A stretch of DNA of 12,908 nucleotides, taken from Pelagibacteraceae bacterium TMED65 (GTDB lineage Bacteria > Pseudomonadota > Alphaproteobacteria > TMED127). The notes beneath the pieces were generated by a model, which was given only the letters and a program-made list of their open reading frames with translations, was not told the DNA's origin and ran no database searches. The stretch covers positions 32,444 through 45,351 of the forward strand of contig NHDS01000013.1 of assembly GCA_002167215.1 (NCBI GenBank), written 5' to 3'. Each line of letters opens with the position of its first letter. Position 1 is the stretch's first letter. The translations under genes were made by a program, and so were the position numbers. Positions 7,165-12,908 of this stretch are shown piece by piece.

Positions 7165-8205
7165 TCAAGGACAAGGATATGGATTTTCTTCATGAATCCT
7201 CTCTATCTCCTCAACGACATCTTTTGAAAGTACAGTTTTATGAGAATCTATGTTAATTTTTAATTGTTGAATGTTTGTTGCTCCAATTATATTGCTAGTA
7301 ACAAACCTTTGTGAATTAACAAACCCAAGGGCCATCTCAGTTGGGGATAAACCATTTTGACTCGCAAGACTATTAAATTTTTCAGAATATTTAAGACCTT
7401 TAGGTTTTGTATATCTTGTATACATATCTGCATATAGAGTTAATCTAGCTCCGTCAGGCTTTGCTCCATTATCATATTTTCCAGTTAGCATTCCAAAAGC
7501 TAGAGGAGAATAGGCTAATAATCCACATTTTTCTCTTATTGAAATTTCTGCCATACCTACCTCATAACTCCTATTTAATAGTGAATATGGATTTTGAACA
7601 GAAACAACTCTTGGAAGATTGTATTTTTCAGAAACTGATAAAAACTTCATTAATCCCCAAGGCGTTTCGTTAGACAAGCCTATGCACCGAATTTTACCTT
7701 TCTTAACATTTTCATCTAAGACTTCTAATTGTGTCTTAATTTCAATGAAGTCATTTTCTTCCTCATATTTATAACCTAATTTTCCAAAAAAGTTTGATTT
7801 TCTGTCAGGCCAATGAAGTTGATAGAGATCAATATAATCAGTCTTTAATCGCTTTAAACTTCCATTGATAGCTTCATTAATTTGCTCTTTGTTTAATCTC
7901 GTTTCTTTATTTCTAAACCACTTCATACCTGATCTACCAACTACTTTAGTAGCTATAATAACCTTTTCTCTATTTTTTTTTGTTTGGAGCCAGTTTCCTA
8001 TTATTTTTTCTGTTGATCCCCAAGTCTGTTTTCTTGGCGGCACAGAGTACAATTCAGCTGTATCGAAAAAATTAACTCCTTCTTCGAAAGCAAAATCCAT
8101 TTGCTGAAACCCTTCATCTTGAGTATTTTGCTCACCCCATGTCATTGTCCCTAGACAAATAAGGCTAACTTTAATATTGGTATTTCCAAGAAAATTATAT
8201 TTCAT
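7165..8205 (-). CDS. tas: Tas-type aldo/keto reductase
   Basis: An NADP(H)-dependent aldo/keto reductase of 346 aa, the same length as E. coli Tas, to which it aligns closely from memory. Shared signatures are G-L/C-G-T-M-T near 18-22, A-E-L-Y-S-V-P-P-R (50-58), the W-P-x-R-x-x-N-x-F-G-K-L-G-Y block (132-145) and Q-N-P-Y-S-L-L-N-R-S. The AKR catalytic tetrad is complete: D48, Y53, K87 and H131. The soluble TIM-barrel enzyme would reduce carbonyl compounds; the physiological substrate of Tas-type proteins is not settled. The ATG at 8205 gives the full N-terminal strand; there is no clear Shine-Dalgarno. It converges with the EamA pair with a 1-bp gap and diverges from the Bax-inhibitor-1 gene across a 107-bp intergenic region. 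Confidence 0.93.
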   Translation of the reverse strand: MKYNFLGNTNIKVSLICLGTMTWGEQNTQDEGFQQMDFAFEEGVNFFDTAELYSVPPRKQTWGSTEKIIGNWLQTKKNREKVIIATKVVGRSGMKWFRNKETRLNKEQINEAINGSLKRLKTDYIDLYQLHWPDRKSNFFGKLGYKYEEENDFIEIKTQLEVLDENVKKGKIRCIGLSNETPWGLMKFLSVSEKYNLPRVVSVQNPYSLLNRSYEVGMAEISIREKCGLLAYSPLAFGMLTGKYDNGAKPDGARLTLYADMYTRYTKPKGLKYSEKFNSLASQNGLSPTEMALGFVNSQRFVTSNIIGATNIQQLKINIDSHKTVLSKDVVEEIERIHEENPYPCP

Positions 8206-8246
8206 AATTCAATAAAGTAGTTGATTTTATTATTTTGTAACATATT

Positions 8247-8275
8247 TTTACTATAAACAATAATAGTAGTATAAT
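8247..8275 (+). promoter_or_regulatory. putative sigma-70-type promoter for the Bax-inhibitor-1 gene
   Basis: A perfect TATAAT at 8270-8275 is preceded, at a 17-bp spacing, by TTTACT (8247-8252), which matches 4 of 6 bases of the -35 consensus. Transcription would begin near 8282, leaving a leader of about 30 nt that contains the strong ribosome binding site. In such AT-rich DNA TATAAT occurs by chance, so the spacing and the position just ahead of a monocistronic gene are the main support. Confidence 0.55.
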
Positions 8276-8299
8276 ATGCTACAAGTAAACATTTAAAAT

Positions 8300-8305
8300 A
8301 AGGAG
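8300..8305 (+). promoter_or_regulatory. strong Shine-Dalgarno site of the Bax-inhibitor-1 gene
   Basis: AAGGAG ends 7 nt before the ATG at 8313, an ideal spacing. It stands out because nearly all other genes here lack a recognisable Shine-Dalgarno sequence, which suggests this gene is well expressed. It also fixes the start codon. Confidence 0.85.
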
Positions 8306-8312
8306 TTTAAAG

Positions 8313-9044
8313 ATGGCTTACGACTATGAAAGAGACCTGAGATCAAAATCTACTTCTGTCGAAATTGATTTAGGCTTGAAGGCCTATATGAATAAGGTCT
8401 ATTCTTTTATGGCAGTTGGCTTAGCACTTACAGGTGCTATTGCACATCTGACATCAACGTTGGCATTTAATTTCGCAACAAACACATATACTTCATTTGG
8501 AGCAGCTATTTATGGCTCTCCATTAGCATTCATAATAATGCTTGCCCCCCTTGGATTCATAATTGCGCTAAATATGGGAATTGCAAGAATGAAAGAAAGC
8601 ACTGTGCAGATACTTTTCTGGGCTTTCGCGTCAGTCATGGGTCTCTCTTTATCGTCTATTTTTATTCAGTATACCGGAGAGTCAGTTGCCAGAGTATTTT
8701 TCATCTCAGCGGGTGCGTTTGGAGCTATGAGTTTATACGGATATACCACTAAAAAAGATCTCACAGGTTGGGGATCATTTTTATTTATAGGTTTAATAGG
8801 TATCCTAATTGCATCAATTGTGAATATCTTCATTGCAAGCACAGCCTTACAATTTGGTATTTCAGTAATTGGTGTTCTAGTATTTGCGGGACTAACCGCG
8901 TACGACACCCAACGTATCAAAGCAATGTATTATGACGGTAGTGGACAAGAAGGTAAGAAAGCAATAATGGGAGCTTTGACACTATATTTGGATTTCATAA
9001 ATCTTTTCATAATGCTTATCCAACTATTCGGCCAACGAAGATAA
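8313..9044 (+). CDS. Bax inhibitor-1 (BI-1/YccA/TMBIM) family membrane protein
   Basis: A 243-aa inner-membrane protein with seven hydrophobic segments after a charged N-terminal stretch of about 28 residues (Y-E-R-D-L-R-S-K), the usual architecture of alphaproteobacterial BI-1 proteins. The typical C-terminal half is present: G-Y-T-T-K-K-D-L (143-150), the A-Y-D-T-Q (197-201) with the Asp known from BsYetJ-type pH-sensitive calcium leak channels, and the A-L-T-L-Y-L-D-F-I-N-L-F (221-232) closing helix with its second Asp (D227). E. coli YccA interacts with the FtsH protease; YetJ leaks calcium. Which role applies here is not known. The gene has its own promoter-like elements, a consensus Shine-Dalgarno and a 3' hairpin, so it appears monocistronic and well expressed. 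Its G+C and codon use look richer than the neighbouring DUF6134 gene. Confidence 0.93.
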   Translation: MAYDYERDLRSKSTSVEIDLGLKAYMNKVYSFMAVGLALTGAIAHLTSTLAFNFATNTYTSFGAAIYGSPLAFIIMLAPLGFIIALNMGIARMKESTVQILFWAFASVMGLSLSSIFIQYTGESVARVFFISAGAFGAMSLYGYTTKKDLTGWGSFLFIGLIGILIASIVNIFIASTALQFGISVIGVLVFAGLTAYDTQRIKAMYYDGSGQEGKKAIMGALTLYLDFINLFIMLIQLFGQRR

Positions 9045-9051
9045 ATAATTT

Positions 9052-9084
9052 CAGTTAGTTACCTTTTTTAAAGGTGACTAACTG
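9052..9084 (+). terminator. stem-loop after the Bax-inhibitor-1 gene (probable terminator)
   Basis: A 15-bp stem (9052-9066 paired with 9070-9084) closes a 3-nt T loop, with only one T-G wobble (9060/9076). It starts 7 bp after the stop codon. The following U-rich stretch is short and interrupted (TTAATTT), so it may be a modest intrinsic terminator or an mRNA 3'-end stabiliser. It separates this gene from the operon starting at 9120. Confidence 0.75.
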
Positions 9085-9119
9085 TTAATTTAAATACATT
9101 AATATTTCACCAAATTTTA

Positions 9120-9794
9120 GTGTTCAAAAAAATTCCTCAAATCTTAATTTTAATCAACTTAATGTTGATTGAAGCAGATTGTAAGGAATCTTTACCTAAA
9201 GATATTAATTTTAATGTTTACAGAAACGGTGAACTGATAGGATACCATAATGTAAATTTTGTAAAAGAAGATAATAGTGTCAAAGCTACTATAAATATAA
9301 AATTTGCAGTAACATTCTTAGGATTTACAGTCTACAATTACTCTCATAAAAATAATGAGATATGGTCTAACAACCTTCTAACAAAATTAAACTCAGAGAC
9401 AGATAAAAATGGTACTTTATTAAATTGCAACTTGAATAAAGAAAATTCTGTTTTTTACATTAAAGGATCATATGGAAAACGAACCATAAATACTTCTCCA
9501 ACACCAACAAGTTACTGGAATAAAGAGAAACTCGTATTAGAAGAATCTAAAAAAGTATTAAACACCCAAGATTGCAGTTATATTGATTTTAAAATTTCAA
9601 AAAAAGGAGAAAAATTAATCTACAGCAATTCAATATTAACAGATCATTACAAACTTATTGGTGAAGAGCATACGGGAGAGAAAGTTGATATAGACATTTG
9701 GTATAATAAAAATAATGAATGGGTAAAAATGATTTTTGTGAAAGATGGTAGCACTATTGAATATTTTTTAGATGAATATGATAGAAAAAAGTAA
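9120..9794 (+). CDS. DUF6134-like exported protein
   Basis: A 224-aa predicted secreted or periplasmic protein that I assign to the DUF6134 type from its pattern; no biochemical function is known for that family. The start is a GTG at 9120, needed to include the signal peptide (K-K then a hydrophobic core at about 5-17); no upstream alternative in frame exists before it. The mature part is a predicted beta-rich fold: Y34-R-N-G-E-L-I-G-Y-H (a strand-turn-strand typical of the family), Y72-N-Y-S-H (72-76), the central P-T-S-Y-W-N (129-134) and L-N-T-Q (147-150), then D191-I-D-I-W-Y. Cysteines are C21, C103 and C152. The 3' end overlaps the SDR start, so DUF6134, SDR and the NTF2-like gene form one operon. 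Confidence 0.7.
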   Translation: MFKKIPQILILINLMLIEADCKESLPKDINFNVYRNGELIGYHNVNFVKEDNSVKATINIKFAVTFLGFTVYNYSHKNNEIWSNNLLTKLNSETDKNGTLLNCNLNKENSVFYIKGSYGKRTINTSPTPTSYWNKEKLVLEESKKVLNTQDCSYIDFKISKKGEKLIYSNSILTDHYKLIGEEHTGEKVDIDIWYNKNNEWVKMIFVKDGSTIEYFLDEYDRKK

Positions 9795-10548
9795 AAAAGT
9801 TGTCTGGATAACTGGAGGAGGAACTGGTATTGGGAAAGAACTTGCAAAATCCTTTGCAGACCTTAATTACAAAGTAATTATTAGCGGAAGACGAGTTGGA
9901 AAAATTAATGAAGTTATGAAATACAAGCCTGATTGTATAAAACCAATACAACTTGATGTAACCAAACCTAATAAATGTAAAAATACAGTGAGTTCAATCA
10001 TTAAGAATTTTGGAGATATCGATGTCATTATACTAAATGCAGCCGCATACAGTCCAGGATCTTTAGATAAACTAGAACCGCTTAAAATTAAAAGTATTAT
10101 TGAAACAAATATTTTAGGGCCAATAAATTGCCTAGCACCAGTTCTTGAGAAAATGAAAAAGAATAAAAAGGGACACCTTGTTTTTATGTCTTCTCCAGCT
10201 GGTTATAGAGGTTTGCCAGGAGCTGGAATTTACGGTGTCACAAAATCGGCATTAACTTTTTTTGCGGAAACACTGAAAATAGAGTTGGATAGTTTCAAAA
10301 TCAAGGTGCAGGTAATACATCCAGGATTCGTCAAGACACCTATGACAGACAAGAATACTTTTGAAATGCCGTTTATGATTTCTGCAAAAAGTGCGACAGA
10401 ACTAATAATGAAAAATATTTTTTTAAATAAATTTGAGATCTTTTTTCCAAAAAGATTGATTTTGCCTATGAAAATAATGAGTATGTTACCAGATAAAATA
10501 TATTTCTATTTAATGAAAAAATTAGTTAAAAAAAAATTGAACGGTTAA
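9778..10548 (+). CDS. short-chain dehydrogenase/reductase (classical SDR)
   Basis: An NAD(P)-dependent oxidoreductase of about 256 aa. Numbering here counts from an ATG at 9772; a second ATG at 9778 is equally good and I chose it as the shorter form. The cofactor motif T-G-G-G-T-G-I-G is at 14-21, and R40-R41 after the second strand suggests NADP(H). N-A-A (89-91) is the structural motif, S140/S141 the catalytic Ser, and Y154-x-x-x-K158 (Y-G-V-T-K) the catalytic pair, followed by H183-P-G-F-V-x-T. All catalytic residues are present. The basic, hydrophobic C-terminus (about 225-258) may associate with membrane. It overlaps the DUF6134-like gene by 17-23 bp and precedes the NTF2-like gene by 3 bp. 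SDRs of this kind occur beside CFA synthase, DUF3833 and NTF2-like genes in other proteobacteria; the substrate may be a lipid, but that is inference. Confidence 0.92.
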   Translation: MIEKSKKVVWITGGGTGIGKELAKSFADLNYKVIISGRRVGKINEVMKYKPDCIKPIQLDVTKPNKCKNTVSSIIKNFGDIDVIILNAAAYSPGSLDKLEPLKIKSIIETNILGPINCLAPVLEKMKKNKKGHLVFMSSPAGYRGLPGAGIYGVTKSALTFFAETLKIELDSFKIKVQVIHPGFVKTPMTDKNTFEMPFMISAKSATELIMKNIFLNKFEIFFPKRLILPMKIMSMLPDKIYFYLMKKLVKKKLNG

Positions 10549-10551
10549 TTT

Positions 10552-10944
10552 ATGTTTCAAAAATATTTAGAAAGTTTTGAAAATTTAAAAGAAGATAATA
10601 TTGATAGATTACTGAAATATGTTTCCGAAAATATCATTTTTATTGATCCGTTCCACAAGGTAACAAATAAAAAAGAGATGAAAGAGATGTTACAAAAAAT
10701 GTTTAAAAAACTGGAAAATCCAAATTTTAAAGTATTATACTATGTTAAAAAATCTAAAATAAACTTAGTCAAATGGGAGTTTACTTGTATTTTATTCAAT
10801 AAAAATTTTGCTTTTACCGGGCTAAGTGAGGTGGAAATCAAAGGAAATTTAGTTACAAAACATGTGGACTTTTGGGATAGTGGAAAAAGTATATATTGTA
10901 ATCTTCCCATAATAGGAAAGATTTTTAGAAGAATTCACGGTTAG
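10552..10944 (+). CDS. NTF2-like (SnoaL-type) protein
   Basis: A 130-aa protein with the NTF2-like cone fold pattern: an N-terminal helix (1-24), I31-D32-P33-F34 preceded by V-S-E-N-I-I-F, the K-E-M-K-E-M-L helix (41-47), then a curved sheet ending H104-V-D-F-W-D (104-109). The F-x-D-P and H-x-D-x-W-D patterns are characteristic of NTF2-like proteins found next to SDR and CFA-synthase genes. It may be an isomerase or hydrolase-like enzyme or a small-molecule binding partner of the SDR; I cannot tell which. It follows the SDR by 3 bp. Its TAG stop shares a 4-bp TTAG with the TAA stop of the convergent DUF3833 gene. Confidence 0.82.
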   Translation: MFQKYLESFENLKEDNIDRLLKYVSENIIFIDPFHKVTNKKEMKEMLQKMFKKLENPNFKVLYYVKKSKINLVKWEFTCILFNKNFAFTGLSEVEIKGNLVTKHVDFWDSGKSIYCNLPIIGKIFRRIHG

Positions 10945-11465
10945 TTAATCTTTAGAAATGTTATTGTAACAACTCCAACATTAATACCCCATTTTCTAAC
11001 TTCAGCTCTATTCATCAACACACCTTTGTCCTGAAGAAACATCCAATCATCAAAGTCAACTTTAATAATTGATTGATCAACCTTTAAATTGAGTTTGTAC
11101 TTCCAGTTTAAAGCATTACCTCTAGATTCACCTATTGCTTCACCAACAACATCTGGGGCTGTACCAGAATACTTGTTATCACCCAAAATTTTAATTTTCC
11201 AAATTCGTTGATCTTTTTCCCCGTCATCATACAAAAACCTTTCGTCTAAAATAAGTTCGTTACCAGATACTGTTCCAGATATATCAACTTTAAAAGATCT
11301 TTTTAGGTTGCCAAATCTATCGTGGAACAATCCCCAAGCCTCCGTTTTACCATTAAAATACTTCTCTAATAGAAGTTTTGGTTGGGTATTTGAGAACTTG
11401 TCTAAATTCATATCACTTGTGCATGCAGATAGAAAAAAAAGAATAACAATTAAATATTTTTTCAC
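10941..11465 (-). CDS. DUF3833 family lipoprotein
   Basis: A 174-aa lipoprotein. The signal peptide (M-K-K-Y-L-I-V) ends in the lipobox L-S-A-C with C15 as the lipidation site, so the protein is anchored in the outer or inner membrane. The body carries DUF3833 features: F-x-G near 36-39, W44-G-L-F-x-D-R-F-G-N (44-53), F58-x-V-D-I-x-G (58-64), the F77-L-Y-D-D-G stretch, and near the end D132-D-W-M-F-L-Q-D (132-139) followed by M146-N-R. The start is GTG at 11465. DUF3833 has no known activity but recurs beside CFA synthase, MFS and SDR genes, which suggests a role in lipid modification or transport. It is 33 bp downstream of the MFS gene on the same strand. Confidence 0.85.
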   Translation of the reverse strand: MKKYLIVILFFLSACTSDMNLDKFSNTQPKLLLEKYFNGKTEAWGLFHDRFGNLKRSFKVDISGTVSGNELILDERFLYDDGEKDQRIWKIKILGDNKYSGTAPDVVGEAIGESRGNALNWKYKLNLKVDQSIIKVDFDDWMFLQDKGVLMNRAEVRKWGINVGVVTITFLKIN

Positions 11466-11498
11466 AATTCTAATATAGTTTATAAATTATTTAATTCA

Positions 11499-12779
11499 TC
11501 ACTTAATTTTTTTTTGAACTTCAATTAATTCTGATTCACTAGATTTAAAGTTTTTTAAAAGAAGAAAGCAAAAAAATTTTAGGATCACTGGAAGAATTGA
11601 ATAGGAAAATATAATAAAATATTTACTATCTTGACTGGTAGGAGTATTTGCTTCAAAACCTATTACTCCGAGCAACCCAAATACAAATAAACTTCCTACT
11701 GCAAAAGACAATTTTGTTATAACTGTTACCAAAGAAAATAAAATTCCTGAAATCTCTTCTTTGTATTTTTGTTCATGCATATCTGTAATATCAGCTTGAA
11801 TTGAAGGAGGAAGAACCAAATCTGCTCCTAAACAAAAACCAGTTAAACAAGATATTATTGTGAAAAGTAATAAATCTCCAGGTTCAAGAAAAACAACAAA
11901 AATAAAAAAAATTGATGAAGTTATAAGTGAGATTGACCACGCTTTAGTTTTATTCGTTCTTTTACTTAAATTTGTCCAAAAAGGAACACCAAGTAAAGCA
12001 AACAGAAAATAAAAAAATAAAGTTTTTTGTCTGTCATAATCACTTCCATCAAGAACATAAGTAATGAAAAATGCAAATAATATCATTGGCAAAACATTTG
12101 CACATGAATTAACAAACCAAATACCTAAGAAGTTTTTTAACCTTAAGTGAGATAAAATATTAGTCAGTGACTTTTTTATCGATATTTTCTTTTTTACTTT
12201 GGGTTTATCATTGATAAAAAAGCATAACAAAAAAATACCAATAATTCCGGTAAAAAGTGTTAATTTTACAAGGTACGCTGCTAGACCAGCATTATCAAAA
12301 TCTAATATGATAGGTATACAAAGTGACGAAAATAAACCCATAAGTATAAAAAATTCTCTCGTAGCGCTTAGTTTGGTTCTATAAAAATAGCGTCGCTCCA
12401 AATCATATCCAACTGATAAGTAAGGCACCTGAAACAAAGTCCATCCAAAATATAATAGACCTATCCATAATAATAAGTACTCATCATAAGGAATTTTATT
12501 GATTAGAAAAAGTTTACTTAAAGAAATAGCTGATATAATGGAACCTAATATTATTAATATTTTACGAGAAAGAATCCGCCTGTCATTTAGCCAACCCACG
12601 ATGGGGTCGGTACAAATATCAATTAACTTTGCAATGAAAAGGAACATCCCTACTTTTGACACTGATAGTCCAAAATTCTCTGTATAAAGAGCAGGCAGAA
12701 AAATCATTACTGGAAATGTTGGAATTGCGAATGCAAAGGCTGGGGATGAGTAAAAAATATCTCTAAGGTTTAACTTCAA
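11499..12779 (-). CDS. MFS transporter, GPH/MelB-like
   Basis: A 426-aa inner-membrane transporter with about twelve hydrophobic segments, resembling the glycoside-pentoside-hexuronide:cation symporter branch of the MFS. The N-terminus has F22-P-V-M-I-F-L-P-A-L-Y-T-E (22-34) and the inter-helix motif D58-P-I-V-G-W-L-N-D-R (58-67), the usual signature between helices 2 and 3. A central charged loop (191-203) separates the two halves. The start is a TTG at 12779; it is the first possible start after an in-frame stop and gives an intact first helix, so I treat the gene as complete. It begins 1 bp after the CFA-synthase stop, implying one transcript. MelB-like proteins beside CFA synthase need not carry sugars; a lipid-related substrate, by analogy with the lysophospholipid carriers in the same branch, is only inference. 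Confidence 0.88.
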   Translation of the reverse strand: MKLNLRDIFYSSPAFAFAIPTFPVMIFLPALYTENFGLSVSKVGMFLFIAKLIDICTDPIVGWLNDRRILSRKILIILGSIISAISLSKLFLINKIPYDEYLLLWIGLLYFGWTLFQVPYLSVGYDLERRYFYRTKLSATREFFILMGLFSSLCIPIILDFDNAGLAAYLVKLTLFTGIIGIFLLCFFINDKPKVKKKISIKKSLTNILSHLRLKNFLGIWFVNSCANVLPMILFAFFITYVLDGSDYDRQKTLFFYFLFALLGVPFWTNLSKRTNKTKAWSISLITSSIFFIFVVFLEPGDLLLFTIISCLTGFCLGADLVLPPSIQADITDMHEQKYKEEISGILFSLVTVITKLSFAVGSLFVFGLLGVIGFEANTPTSQDSKYFIIFSYSILPVILKFFCFLLLKNFKSSESELIEVQKKIK

Positions 12780-12780
12780 T

Positions 12781-12908
12781 TTAAATTTTCTTAATTAAAA
12801 ATTGGCCAACATTTATATTTCCAGATTGAAAACCACCTTGACAATAACTTAAATAATAACACCACATTCTCTTAAATGTATTATTAAATCCCATTTGTTT
12901 AATATGAT
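12781..12908 (-). CDS. cyclopropane-fatty-acyl-phospholipid synthase family protein, C-terminal end (truncated by window)
   Basis: The last 41 codons of a gene that enters from the right edge and is too short to stand out as an open frame. The residues include F11-K-R-M-W, then Y17-Y-L-S-Y-C-Q-G-G-F (17-26), and end in I31-N-V-G-Q-F. This is the C-terminal pattern of SAM-dependent cyclopropane-fatty-acyl-phospholipid synthases and relatives (R-M-W-x-x-Y-L-x-x-C-E-x-G-F). The enzyme family methylenates or methylates unsaturated acyl chains in membrane phospholipids. The catalytic SAM-binding part lies outside the window, so standard cyclopropane synthase, 10-methyl or furan-fatty-acid methylase activity cannot be separated. 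The stop is 1 bp before the MFS start codon. Confidence 0.82.
   Translation of the reverse strand, partial: HIKQMGFNNTFKRMWCYYLSYCQGGFQSGNINVGQFLIKKI

Noticed and set aside
11499..12779. Broken MFS gene lacking an ATG.
   Set aside because: A TTG at 12779 gives a full first helix, follows an in-frame stop and sits 1 bp after the CFA stop, so a non-ATG start is the simpler reading.

Overview
This window is AT-rich, densely packed bacterial DNA. Its features suggest a marine alphaproteobacterium with a streamlined genome, of the Pelagibacterales or AEGEAN-169/HIMB59 type. The evidence is low G+C, intergenic gaps of only a few bases, weak or absent Shine-Dalgarno sites, an IalB-family periplasmic protein and a YggT-FolD pair. 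The exact lineage is inference. No tRNA, rRNA, CRISPR array, insertion sequence or integrase is visible, and no stretch over 300 bases lacks a gene.

Layout. (1) 1-768: the C-terminal part of an FAD-dependent amine/amino-acid oxidoreductase, cut by the window edge. (2) 765-2530, minus strand: a tight two-gene unit of a very AT-rich orphan protein (about 452 aa, N-terminal winged-helix-like) followed 2 bp later by a stand-alone cyclic-nucleotide-binding domain. This is the least explained part of the window. (3) 2549-3734, plus strand: yggT and folD, 1 bp apart. (4) 3714-5435, minus strand: an exported IalB-like protein upstream of argG, which converges on and overlaps folD by 21 bp. (5) 5492-7163, plus strand: two complete EamA/DMT transporters in tandem with overlapping reading frames. 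(6) 7165-8205, minus strand: a Tas-type aldo/keto reductase. (7) 8313-9044: a Bax-inhibitor-1 membrane protein with the window's best promoter and ribosome binding site and a strong 3' hairpin. (8) 9120-12908: two convergent units. The plus-strand unit holds a DUF6134-like exported protein, an SDR and an NTF2-like protein. The minus-strand unit holds the end of a cyclopropane-fatty-acyl-phospholipid synthase, an MFS transporter and a DUF3833 lipoprotein.

How the genes work together. Regions 1 and 3-7 are mostly ordinary metabolism and transport: C1-folate, arginine, metabolite export and redox. Region 8 resembles a membrane-lipid modification gene set (CFA synthase, SDR, NTF2-like, DUF3833, MFS) found in many proteobacteria, sometimes under light or singlet-oxygen control. 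Here it is arranged as two convergent arms meeting in a 4-bp stop overlap. The 471-codon frame with its cNMP-domain partner is the best candidate for something undescribed. It has the lowest base composition sampled, no clear function, and C-terminal motifs that faintly recall a broad uncharacterised family with DNA-polymerase-like aspartate motifs.
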